DNA from: Apostichopus californicus
Taxonomy: Eukaryota; Echinodermata; Holothuroidea; Aspidochirotida; Stichopodidae
Reading direction: 5' to 3'
Length of the DNA: 64,000 bases
Assembly: GCA_020650975.1 (NCBI GenBank)
Contig: JAIPMN010000304.1
Coordinates: 1 to 64,000, forward strand
Shown here: positions 28,080-41,200 of the stretch, piece by piece
Layout of the letters: the number at the start of each line of letters is the position of its first letter
Numbering within the stretch: position 1 is the first letter of the stretch
The notes under the pieces: generated by a model
What the model saw: only the letters and a program-made list of their open reading frames with translations
Databases searched by the model: none
What the model was told of the DNA's origin: nothing
Program-made: the position numbers and the translations under genes

Positions 28080-29024
28080 ACTCACTGTGTGCATTCTCAT
28101 AGCATTCACAATGCCAAAAATTAAGTTCTATTCTTTGGCTCCAGTCCAATCTTTTGAATTAACCGGCCCATTTGCATAATCGTAAATCAATCTTCTAGGT
28201 AGATTGATCAATTAACAGACCAGGAATGCTTGACAGTGCTTGCTATAATATATACGTCCCTCAGCACAAACATCTCTTACACCCACGAGAATAGCTCTGA
28301 AAGACTGCTTTTTGAAAAACACCTTAATTAAATAATTAACTAATTACTTAATGATTAGTAAAGTTTAGTTTCATTTCTGTTTTTCTACTCAGGGATTTAA
28401 ATATCATGAATGGGAGGGGAGGGTGTGGTGGGCGGGTGTGAAAGCTTGATAAACGATTTTACTAGGAAAACAAATTATAATAAGACAGGCTGAATATATA
28501 ATAAAATTGGCTGTATTGGCTCGAAACAATGTAACTATAATATTTTAGATTTCACTTCTACATCTGGGCGATCTGAATTTTAGAAACTACAACAAAAAAA
28601 TGATACTGTTTTGACTTTTCAAGCCATTTTGAAACACAGATTCTAATAATAAACCAGTTTGCGTTGGTTTTTGGCTCACACTTTGAGATGCCTAAAAATC
28701 TACAAGAAGCTTCTTTGCACTGTAAAAACTGGAGTTTGCCGATTTCCTTTCTCTGCGTGTTTACCTTTGTCTACGTTTACGATATTTACAAACTCTACCG
28801 AGACTTTTATCCAAATCCGTGAGCTGTGAACGTCAAACGGACGCCATCTTGAGACTGCTTTCTCCTGCTCGTTGCCACGGGCTCTAAGAATGACCTCACC
28901 CGAACGGACGAGAAGTCGACCCGACTGAATAACGCTCGCGGGACCTGTCTCCATCCAACGCTCAGCGTTGTTGATATCAAAAGAGGCCAGAAAAGAGAAA
29001 AAGAGGGCGGTGTTTACGCTTTCA
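28080..29024 (-). other. Probable 3' UTR and downstream flank of the REPS gene
   Basis: This is the sequence after the stop codon. The first 350 bases are richer in G+C and CpG than the surroundings and contain an open minus frame of 84 codons (28700-28954) without recognisable features, which I take as untranslated. No canonical AATAAA or ATTAAA is visible on the minus strand in this stretch, so the polyadenylation site is undetermined. Confidence 0.5.
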
Positions 29025-29208
29025 TCAGCTATTGTTGATTTTATGAAAAGGCCTGAGTTTCTGAAGCTGAGCCTCTAGAGCCACACGGTCTCCCGTTAGT
29101 TGGCTCAACTCCTGATGAAGTTCGTTATTATGCCTCGACAATGTCACATTTTCCTCCTTTGCGGCCCGGATGGCGGCCTGAATAGCCTTTCGATCTTTCG
29201 GTTTAGAC
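29025..29208 (-). CDS. REPS1: REPS last coding exon o: C-terminal coiled coil and stop
   Basis: The acceptor is TTGCTTTCTCAG; one base completes the previous lysine codon. It encodes [60 protein letters not shown] and then TGA at 29025-29027. Vertebrate REPS1 ends GKDKKAIQASIRRNKETN...LEVQLEQLRPFSHL, so the match is strong through the coil and the LRPF ending; four or five residues extend past it. The coil is the known self-/partner-association region, and the C-terminal part as a whole binds RalBP1 in vertebrates. I see no AATAAA on the minus strand within about 700 bases past the stop. Confidence 0.96.
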
Positions 29209-32200
29209 CTGAGAAAGCAACGAACAAAACAAAAATTTCTGTTACTCTCTGTTCATTTTGTTGAAAGTTACAGTTGAGCAAGAAGAGTTTGAGCAGAGAC
29301 GTCAAAATTTCGTGAAATCGATTCGAAATATCGTCAGAGTAAAGAACTCGCTGGATTGGAAATCTCGGCAGTGACTAAAACAGCTGACTTTTAACCAAGG
29401 ACCCCTTAGAAACCAAGCTCGATAGGGAAAGGTTTGAACATGGGCCCTAGGAAATGGTGATAGTGATGAAAAGGGCAGAGGGGCAGACCTTGACAAGGAA
29501 AAAAACAAGATATTTCTTGGGAGTCATCAGCATCCTGATGTTTTTCCTTTCCTAACCTTTTGTTTACTTCCTAGCCCTAGCTATCTATGCATGCCTTAAA
29601 TTGGTTACTGCAGTTCTATAAGGTTTGATTGATCAACGGCTTAGACACACCTCTAGAAGTTCACCATATGGATCCAATCATTATACTGTTTGTACCACAC
29701 CCTCCCCAATCCCCTCCCTAATCCCCCTCCCCTCCCTAATCCCCTCACCCTGCCCCTTCACCCATGAACTCACTTTTTACTAGATGATGTTGGGGCTGAT
29801 AAATGCCTTCTTCTGTCTTGTTTTTCTGCCTTCTTTTCATCTTTATCTAAATCAACAGAGTGATGCCTCTCTGGGCTCTTCTAGAGAAAGAGAGAAAAGT
29901 GGTTAATTATTCGAGAAATCGATTGCCTCTGACATCTAACTCCTTCCACGGACAAATGCACACTCAACGTAGTTACAATATAAAAGACATACATCGATAA
30001 AACTTGAGATAAACCAGGTGTAGGTAGCTTCCTCTAATCTTTGTCTTATATGAATTGGAATCTTTCAATTTTGGATTAAAAAAGGTGGCTACCTCCCAAA
30101 AGAGTCTGTGAAATAAACTTACCTGTAAAGAGAATGTTTTAACATAAACATAAACCTTAATCAAACATGTATAAAAGTGAGTATAAACTATATGAACTTA
30201 TAGAACTACTATTAGAACTACTTTATGGAGAACTTGGTGTCGGGGAGCGTAGGGTCAGTCGACCACTGCTCCGATATAAAGACACATTGAAGGATTTATT
30301 GAAAAAAGGTGATGTCCTTCACACATGGAGCGAAGTGGTCAATGACAGATCAAGCTGGCGTCGGACGACCTTTGGCACTGCTGTCAAGATGGATCAGTGC
30401 AGTAGAGAGGAAACGTCAAGAAGAGGCAGAGACGTCACCAGTTAAACCTAAGCTAATCTTTGTTTTAATTGTGTTTTTTTTTATTTCATTTTTTTATTTT
30501 TTTTAATTCTGTTCTCATCTTCATTCTTTAGTATGTTGCCCGTTTCAGGACATTGGCGTATATATATCCATAGACACACATATATGCATCTCACCCATGT
30601 CCTGGGTCCAGTGATATACAAATAAACATATACCTATAGACACACATATATATGAATCTCAACCATGTACTGGGTGATAAACAAACAAACATATATATCC
30701 ATAGACACACTTATGTCCTGGGTGCAGAGATATACAAATAAACATCTACCTATACACACACAGATACATGCATCTCACTGCATGAGAATGGAACGTACCA
30801 ACATCTCATGAACAGCAATTACAAAGTCAAAAATAATCACAGCATCAAAAATGATCACAACAATCTATTAAAGCATGCGTCATATCCAACTTAAAACGCA
30901 GCATTTAAAAGAACCATAGCATCAAAGGTAATCGGTATTAAAACCAATGGTAGCAAAAATATCAATCTTGAGAAGAAGGCTTTGGTTAAAGGGTGTGAAG
31001 ACTCGTACACAAAGAAATCTCTCATGCGGGTAATCTGACCGTTTTCGAATGAGGTGTAACAGAAGTGTTAGACACCACCATCGATCCCAGAAAATACACA
31101 CACAGCTTGCTACCGTCGGTAATTAGACACTAGTGTACAGTCAATACATACAGCTACGGTCAATACCCACAACACAGTGTACATAGCAGCGATGGACATC
31201 TCAGGTCCAGCTAAAGATAACAAGGAATCACGTTTCATTACTGTCTGCATTTTGTAGCAACAAGAAGAAACCTTCACTTGCTAGCAACCGAAAGTTAACT
31301 TTTTCAGAGCGCGGCACATGGTTTTGGGCGAGTCTTCAAATGCCTTTAAGGTGCGAGGTGTACTAGGCCTTGAAAACTGCTACTGATAGCAAGCTTATCT
31401 ACGTAAACATTGAAAACGATGGTGAAGGGAAAATAAGGATATTTTTAAAATCTTACCTGTAATTCGATGTCTTGCTGCAACTCCTCTGGCAAGGGTGGCC
31501 GTGGGGGCAATTGAGGGGGACCTTCCTTCTCGTTCTGAGGGTGGAAAGAGAGAAGAAAGAAATGTGAAGAAACATATCTCACATCCAAAACTTATTCTAA
31601 AATGCCAGCTGTTGTTTAGAAATTTGAAAGAACGCCCGAAAATGCGGCGTCTCAGTCGGTCCCTTCAAGTTTGGATTCTTTTTTCCCTTTTTTTTTCAAA
31701 AGTACTTAAAAGAAAGTTTGGCTGAAAACCTTCCTTACAGGATCATAAGAAAACCTGGAAATCTTATGAAAATGTAAGTGCTGAAAGAAGCCTGTACCAT
31801 GCGCAGGTGTGCATACAGGTGTACAGCTAATGTGGAACTTGGTAGCAGTCATGTGACACTTTGACTATTCCTGGGCACTTCATGTACTGCAATCTTGACT
31901 TTTCACAACATTGCACAAATTTAAAAATCTCTGAATTTAATATGTAGTACCTAAACATATCAATGCCGTCATTGAGTTAGCCTAAGTCATAAATCTCAAT
32001 GCAAATGACATTCAATAATATAATATATATATCATGATATTGATTCAATAATTTTCGATTCCACTGCACTCATGCTCTGACACTTTTATTCCCAATGTCA
32101 TGATCATCTATTACAATAATTTCAATTCCCCTGCCACCCTGCTTCAATAATTTCAAACTCTAATTCTGGAATCATTGGAAATCGGTCAACAATGTTTTTT

Positions 32201-35200
32201 TCTTTGAATTTGTTTTTAATTTCATCTTTTCCTCTGGCGGTTTGGCTATTTGTAGGATAAAGACTTCAAAGATATATAAACGTACACTTTCTGTAGACTT
32301 GACTTCAAACGACGATTGACTATCTTGGAATTTATCTGTTCTCTGTTGTGACTGCCTCTCGTCCATAGACATGGCTCTCTTAGGCGTGTGGGTATATTGC
32401 ACATCTACTTGCTGATTCTAAAAAAAATGAAGAAAAATGAGAATAAAGATATCAAAATTAACTTCATTTTATAACTCTAGGCAACCTGTATTGCATCACT
32501 ACAGAGGGGCTAGAGGATTTTTTTCAAAGTATTCTATATGCCATGGTTTTCAAAAGCAACAAATTATGCCCACACATTTAGGATGGTGTCATCGGGCAAC
32601 TGAATGTCTCAACGTAATACAAAATTAGTAGCTATGGAACCTCACAATTTGTAATGAAAAATAGTTGCATTTCTTTTCCCTATTTGATAGTACTCTATGG
32701 GATGGAACAGACTGATGAAGAGACAGTAATTACTTGTAACATGGAGAACTGTTACTTATGACCACAAATCAAGAAGTTCACAAGTATACACTGAGAACAG
32801 TTCCATTGTACTCTACAAAACTACAAAACTCTACAAAACTCTACACTACTCTACAAAACTTGACTACAAAACTAGAGCATGAAAGTTACAAAATCTCAAA
32901 TACCACTGATGTGTTTGTACTTTTGAGGGTCAGTGGATTGGTAAGGACAGGTATTGCAAGGTATTATACACACCAAAGATAAACTTTCTGTTGACTCATG
33001 AATTTGTGTACAAATTTCGTACCTTCAAATTAAAGCCATCTGGGATTGCTTGAGAAACCCAGGCGTACAGGAATAACGAATTGACAATTACAAGCTTCCG
33101 ATTCAAGTTGACTACAAATATATATTTCTCTGTTAAATTATTTCTTCCCCAAAATCAGTTTGTGCTAAAGGTAGATTGTAAAGGGATGAAAGGCATTGGG
33201 GGGGGGGGGAGAGAAGGGGCATAATTTGGCTCCTTTTTCATACACAGAGTACATATCATGATTACTAGGTTTATCCCTGTAATTGGGCTGCTTGGTACAC
33301 AGAAGTTCCTAAAAAATTGGTCTGAAACTGCTTGGGTCTCATAGTTGCCCTTTACTATACACTACAGTCAACCGAGGCTAGGAGATGTCTAAGGATGAAC
33401 CGGCCTAACGAGGTCACTCACCTGAGCACCAGGTCGTGGAGGAATCAGCGGTCGACTCGGTCTGCCAGGCTCGACTGCGGTTACTCTATCTGTGATGGAA
33501 TATAATTAAACTTCAAAATACACACGCAATAAGGGGAGGGGGGGTGAGGACTTGGTGGTGAAAAATGAACAGATACGTTTGGGAATTTTAACACATGAAG
33601 AATCCTTTCTCTATTCTGCTTTCACAGTTGATTGCTACAAAGTAATGTACAAGCAATACGACGAAAGATTCCACTACGACAAGAGATTCCCGTTATCGTA
33701 TCGTGTAAATATAACCTGTACCTATACGAAGAGTATATACGATATCTAGACAGGTAGACCACCGAAAATCTACAAACCATTTATCAGCAGAGCCTCTTCC
33801 TCCTATGATTTTGAAATGATTCAACCTCGTTTGAAATGGGATTTGACAAGTTTTCAAATATAAACTAGCAGCATTATCAGTTTTTTGTTGTTGTTGCAAG
33901 CTCATGCTAATGTTTAAGGGACTAGTGAGCCATGACAATGTATAGCAAGAACATCATTTCATGGTTGACTAAGTGTTTCAATCACACAGGCCAAGAAGAG
34001 GAAGAAGCAACAGTCTAAACTTCTATTGTTTTTTATCGCCTATACTTCCCCATATAGTAAAACATAACCAAAAAAATATAGTTTTTTTCTTTTTTTTTTG
34101 TGGATAACATTTTCAGTTTCAACTATTACTGTAGACATTACATAATCGAAACATGCCAGAAAAAATAGCACAATAAAGGGAAAATTTCCTCAAATTTCCT
34201 TTAGTAATATGGCCATTATTAGAACCATCTAAAGAGAGAACCTTTAAATAACATCACATTCAGCATACAAGTTTAACTAGTCCAAGAGCATTGTATGTTA
34301 AAACACAAAACCATCTTTCAACAACCATTTGATAACACTTTTTAAAATACAAAAAAAAAAGTCTACTATTGTAGTATGAAAACAAAATATCTGTGGCTTT
34401 CGAGATTGAATGTGTGTTTGAGCTGTTTGGACAGGGCTCCATGAGCTTATGTTAGCCTACCTTCAACTCCTCTCCCCCCCCCCAACCCCTACAAGTTTTT
34501 CTTGTCAGTTAATGTATTTTGCTCACCACACTTCAATGAATAGCATTCTACAAATTAAATGCAAAACTTTTAAAATTTCCTCATAATGCTGATGAACTTC
34601 GGAGAAAAAGACATTTCCAAAACTATGGGATCGGCATCTGCAATCAATCCAGAACAACCACCATCCCCTCCTAGCAGGGGCATCGCCTGGTAAGTGTATA
34701 TAATAGTTGTTTCATACATAATGCTATTGGAAGTTCTTACCGGTGAAACCAAAAAACAGTATAACAGTTTGGTGTTTTACCTCGGTTAATACTTCAAAGA
34801 GCTCGCAAGAGATCCCTCTCGCTTATAAACACATCGCTGCTCCGACAATGTCTATCGTTACACTATATAACGTTATAAACAATTAAACATATAAGAATAT
34901 GAATGTAAACTAACATGAAAATAATAATAATAATAACAATATAAGACAAGAAGACATATACAAATTTGACAAAGCAAATAAAATACAACTTACCTTATCT
35001 TCTTGTAACTATCTTGAAAGATAAACCCTTTTTTATTTTGTGGACAAAAGCCTTGGACACTGTTTTTGTACTTACCCTTTGCTTGTTTTCTCGCCCTTAA
35101 TATAAAAAGCAAATATTTTGAAATACTTCACATTATGCTTCCTTAACCACAGACGAGCTATTCCTTTTCTTCTGTTTGTTTTCTTAATGGCCAAACATCA

Positions 35201-38200
35201 ATTTCCTGTTCAGCTAATCTCTCATCCCCCTTCCCTTGTAAGTAAAATTTTAACAACGAAAGTAGTGAAAAAATGAACTCTTCTCAATGTTTGAAGTTTT
35301 TCGCGATACCTTTTACTTTCACTTTAATTTTAATTTCAAAATAACTTCTGACATCAGAAACAGTTGAAGCTGCACCAGACCTTGTAAAACTATTGAATTA
35401 GAAACATACACACCCACCCACATACACGCATGCACGCAGACAGACACATTACTTCCCTGTATGTGTTCAGTGATATACTTTATATACGGCCGACACACCT
35501 TCGCAATTACAACAAAAAGTTGGGATTCATCCAGATACTTCAGCCCAAAGGGACATTAAAAAAAAGAAGGAAAAAGATGATGGATTTCCATCCAGTTTCC
35601 TCTTCTGCATCTGTAATATTACTTGCGTGCAATTGTTACATTCCGTTTCATAACGTGAGATACAGTATTGTCAAGTATAACGATCAACGTTTATTCGAGC
35701 TACGTTTTAACATTCAGGTGTTTCTGTGCTGTCTATATACATAGACGGTCTGTAACTTATATCACCAATCAAACTTTCCAAAAGTAAAAATCTGTTTGAG
35801 TGAAGGTACTCGTCAAGTATCGAATAAAAAATTATTGAATATCGGATCTGAAAATCCTGGATCTGGATTACTGAGATACGGATGATCCAGGCTTTATTTG
35901 TCAAGTATCGTACAGTCTGTAACTATAAGTTTAATCACAAGCCAAACTTCCAAAAGTAAAAATCTGTTTGAGTGAAGGTACTCGTCAAGTATTGAATAAG
36001 AAATGGTTGAATATCGGATCTGGATAATCCTGGATCTGGATTACTGAGATCCAGATAATCCAGCCTTTATTTGTCAAGAACTGTACAGTTTGTCAAATAC
36101 AGGGATCAATATGGATAATCTGAGATAATCTGGATGACAAACCAGCAATGACGCCCTGCCCTGTTATGGCCACTCTTAACAGGGAGGGGTACATGATGAC
36201 ACTCTGCTCTATCAAAACCGTTATTATCAGAGAAAAATCCACTTACCGCTGCATGTAACAAAAAAAACACACATACCAGCTGTAGTACCCCGATAAGCTG
36301 TGGATGATGATCCTTACCTAACTCCTCCATTTGATTCAGGTCTAGCGAAGCTGCCCTGTTGTGACCGCTCTTACGAGGGGGAGGAGCAGGGGCAAGAGGC
36401 GAGACTGGTTCCACGGTTCCTACCGGTAGAGACCGGTTACCCTCTGACTCCTCTGTCAGAGCCTGTTGTCTGTATAGTCTCAGGGGTGTGAGAGACTGGG
36501 ATTTGAACTGCTTGAGTTGACTCCGTAAAGTTGGACCAGTGTAAGACCTAGAGTGAAGGTGGTGGTTGGATGCATGAGTTTTTTTTGCTCTGTTTTTCTC
36601 TTCTCTCTTTTTTTCTCCCCCCTTTCTCCTACCTCCCATTTTTTAAAAATTCCCATCAAAGAAGCGCTTCAAACGATAACGGTCCTTTGTTCTGTGCAAC
36701 AAGTCCACCAAAGACAAAACATACCAAAATGTGATGTGGTGGTCTTGAACTAGTCTTGAACTACCACATACATGTACACCCCATGGGACCATGATGAATG
36801 ACCACTACCAGCCTTGTGCCTCAATGAAAACCACCAATGAAAACCAATTCCAATTTGCCTGTACTTTAAAAAACCAAACATGTAACTTTTTAATGATGAA
36901 AATCACATCAAAATATTCAGTCATTCTTATTAATCTCTCCCTCCTGCCCATTGGAATCCTCTAATAGCTCCATAAAGCAGACCCTACATCTATGGTTTAA
37001 TTCTCACAGCCCACCCCCGCCCACCCCAGCCCACCCCTACCCTCCAATGCAAAGGTATCTTCCTAGTCTCACACCCCCTCCAACGCCATCCCCCTAACCC
37101 CAGGCTGGTAAATACTTGAGGCATGAATATATTTCTAAGGAACCTGAGAGTCCTATTACAGTCTAGTGGGTAACATGTGTTCAGCTTTTCTGACCCTCCC
37201 TTATCCCCACTCTACACCTATTCCCCACCTCAAGCCTCCTCCCCCTCCCCCAACCATCCTTTACACTATCGAGTATACATTTTATGAAAATATTTCTGCT
37301 TTAGAATCATTAATCAAATTTTAAAAATATCCCAAAAGACTTAATTAAATCACAGTCTGATGGGTTTTAGTGAATTTGTCAGGTATGATTCAGCCATTCA
37401 AATGATGATGGGGGTTAAAAATTTTCTGAAATAAAATTTAAAAAAATGTAATGCAGTGCACACTGCAATTTAATAGTAAAAATAAAACCTGAAGCGGTGT
37501 TACTACAATTTGCACTAGAAAACCGCTGCTGGATAAAAAACAATATCAAATGGAAACTAAATATTAAGGTGTCTAACATACGAGGTATGAATATGCATTA
37601 GCTTATGAAGCACATGATTAATAACACAGCATTAGCAACAGTGCACAATTTGATTAGTACATTAACTAATGTAAAGGAAGGGTTGCTTTTAAGTTTAAAG
37701 TGGTGGGGTGGGGTAAAGGTGGGGTGGGATGGGGTCTAGAGTTTAATTTGAGATGAGAAATGTAAAAGTTATGTCCTGTGTCTTAACATTAAAAGTATCT
37801 GCAAATATCTTTTTCCTTCATAATAATTAATTGCCAAACTATGTAACTTTTCCTCAAATTTTTTGACAAACAATATATCATAATCATATCATATGAGTCT
37901 TTTTTCCTCCCTCTTAAACCTACAAAGTGATCCTTCTGGCCAGGCAACCTAAAAGTCATTTGGTGTTTTTACTGGGATAACAAAAATTTAACCATTTTCT
38001 ATTAAGATGGTTCCCCAAATTTTACTTCAATTTAAAGGTCATGTGCTTTCTTATACTTGAGTTACTACTTGAAAATCAAGCCTAGAGTACAACAGGCCCA
38101 CGGTAACGAACAAGTCTTAAAAACATAGGCATTTTCCAAGTAGACTACGAGATACAGCGCAGATAGGGACGTAAGGTAACCATATCCAACTATTAAGTCT

Positions 38201-41200
38201 ATGGGACCAGGGCAGCAGGCATGAGGTAAATATCAACTATTAAATACTTAAGTATTATCAACTTAAGTCTATGAGAGCAGGGCAGCAGGCATATGGTAAA
38301 TATCAACTATTCAATACTTAAGTATTATCAACTTAAGTCTATGGGAACAGGGCAGCAGGCATGAGGTAAATATCAACTATTAAATACTTAAGTATTATCA
38401 ACTTAAGTCTATGGGAACAGGGCAGCAGGCATGAGGTAAATATCAACTATTAAATACTTAAGTATTATCAACTTAAGTCTATGGGAGCAGGGCAGCAGGC
38501 ATATGGTAAATATCAACTATTCAATACTTAAGTATTATCAACTTAAGTCTATGGGAACAGGACAGCAGGCATAAGGTAACCATCGACTATTAAATACTTA
38601 AGTATCAGCCAACTTAAAGTCTATGGGAACAGGGCAGCTGGCATAAGGTAACCATCGACTATTAAATACTTAAGTATCAGCCAACTTAAGTCTATGGGAA
38701 AAGGACAGCAGACATAAGGTAACCGTCAACTATTAAATACTTAAGTATTATGCAGCTTACATCTATGGGAACAGGGCAGCAGGAATAAGAAAAACCATCG
38801 TCTATTAAATACTTAAGTATTATCCAACTTAAGTTTATTGGAACAGGGCAGCAGGTAACCATCAACTATTCAATACTTAAGTATTATCAACTTAAGTCTA
38901 TGGGAACAGGGCAGCAGGCATTAGGTAACCATCAAGTCTTACAAGGAAATTGTGGTGACTCAAGTTGATCGCTAAGCAAATTTGTGAATATACAGTAGAG
39001 CATGTGTAGCGATTGTTTCTGAGGGTGGTGGGGGGGAGGGAGATGGTTAGAAGGGGGAAATACGGGTCAAAACAGGGAGTGGGCTGTATAGAGGAAAATT
39101 TTGTTATACAAGAAATAGTGACTATACCTAAAAAGCATGTCCTTGGTAGATATAAATAATATGTTAAGTGGAGTGATCATCAAAATTCTATTCCTGATTA
39201 CTAAAAAGACATAAAAAAAGTCACATCCTTCTACAATGAGAGTAAATAATGAAAAAAAGGGTAACAATTTTGAAAATTAGTAAACTAGGGGTAAAAAAAA
39301 AAAAAAAAAAAAAATCTACTGCAAATGAATATATAAACTAGTGGTGTCTAGTAAGAGAGATGGCACAGGATGTATACAATTTTTTCTACAAGTTGGGTGA
39401 GGGGGGGGGGAGGGGTACTAATGAGAGAAAAAGGAGTTTACTACAGAGTAAACACCACGAGGTGATTAATATATTTATAGATTAATTGTTAATAAACAGC
39501 AGTAGTGAGTTTTACCTATTGTGAGTCTCTTCGCTTCACGGCGAGAAAAAAAGAAAAAAAAATCCAGCCAAAAGAAAGGAATAGAAACGAAAATAATTAG
39601 AAAACAAAAGCAAAACTTACAAAACAACTACATAGTTTAAAGTTAGCATCGTAAACATCCATCAGCTACATAGCTCGGACAAATATCGTCTACCAAAATA
39701 AACTAATAAACTAATAAATGTTGAGTCGTTCCAAGGTACGACGAGGGAATCAAAGCAAAAACAATCGCATCCCAAATCAGTTATAAATCCATTATAAGAG
39801 TTCACTTTCATTTCAGGTTTGAAAGAGATTTTATAACAATAGCGAATTCTGTGTAGACCATGAAAAGAACATCACTGCTAAAATCAACTTTGAGAAACTG
39901 CTAATTTTCAACCACTGCACATTATTACTTTAGTATAAAATGTTTTGACAGCTGCTATTTATATTTTGTAGATTTTGTTTGCTTTTAACCGTATCAAGCG
40001 ATTAAACCAGTAAATAGTAAATGAAAATTTACCTAGAACATCAACATTTTGTTGTCAAATTGCCATGTTGCATATACTCAAACTTCTTGTCAAATGAAGA
40101 TTTTAATGAAAGTTGACGTTGCCAAGCTTACATAAAGAACTAGAATATAAAACGATGTTGGTGGGATTTTTTTTTTTTAAATTTTATTTCAAGATTTTAA
40201 TGAGAGTTGACTTTACCAAGCTTACATAAAGCACTAGAATATAAAACAATGTTGGTATCGAATAACTTGAATAGGATCATGTTCTAATGAAATGGAACTC
40301 AAAAAGCTGATCTCGTAAAACTGTTAAATCAACAACAGGAACACTTATTAAAGTGCACTTTTGTTTATACTTTTATACTTAAGCTTCACTACTGAAAATA
40401 AACAAAAAAATCAAGCTCTCTGTTAGTGATATCTTTGATTCAAACTAAGATAAATTGGTCTTTTTATTCTTTCAATATTAAAAGCTATCAAATGACATTA
40501 GTACCGCTTTTGAATGATGATAATAAAAATCATAAATAAAATCATAAATAACAAGTATACATTTCAAGACTTTAAAAGACGACAAAAGTAGGCGCAGGGG
40601 CTACATTTTGAGCAGTTAACAGATATTTTAAAAATCTGATAAGGCTATGGTGGTGCTATTTTATTCAAGTGTTAAGGACTATTTCCTATGCAGAGTACGG
40701 TAGTTAACAGTTAAATTGCTCCAGGGAAGATGAAGTCAAGAATGTTAACAGTTAAATACTAGATATCCTTGCAAGAGAATTCGTAGTATACAAAGGGTGG
40801 ATTTAAATAGCTATTTGGTGTTCATATAGATACAGAGTACAAGCAATTTGTCAGTGCAGGCTAACTTTCTATATCGAATTTGGTTTTCCAGATACACATC
40901 TTTGAAATAGGTTAAATTATCAAGAATACTCACTTTCATAAAACTTTGACAATGTCATGTTCTCAGTCTATGCCTAATTGTAAACTACAATTAATTTATT
41001 GTCTAATTGCTCGAGACTGAAATCGGACAATTTTTGTCAATTGTCGTATTTGCAATTAAAACCGCGTTGTTTTACGACCGATAAAATCTTCTCTTTCCTT
41101 GATCGATATTTGCGATCTTGACAACGGCTGACTTTTATGAAATTGCAAGCTTAACTATGACAGTCCAGGTATTTTCCCGCTGCTATGAAAATACAGTGAA

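Noticed and set aside
28700-28954. Minus-strand open frame of 84 codons after the REPS stop
   Set aside because: It lies in the presumed 3' UTR, starts after the true stop codon and has no recognisable motif.
34570-34752. Minus-strand open frame between REPS exons j and k
   Set aside because: It has an acceptor-like TTGATTGCAG but no matching donor in a usable phase, and exons j and k join without it.
36230-36260. Microexon-like arrangement (GCAG, two bases, GTAAGT) on the minus strand in the intron after exon j
   Set aside because: A two-base exon would shift the reading frame, and exons j and k already join perfectly without it.
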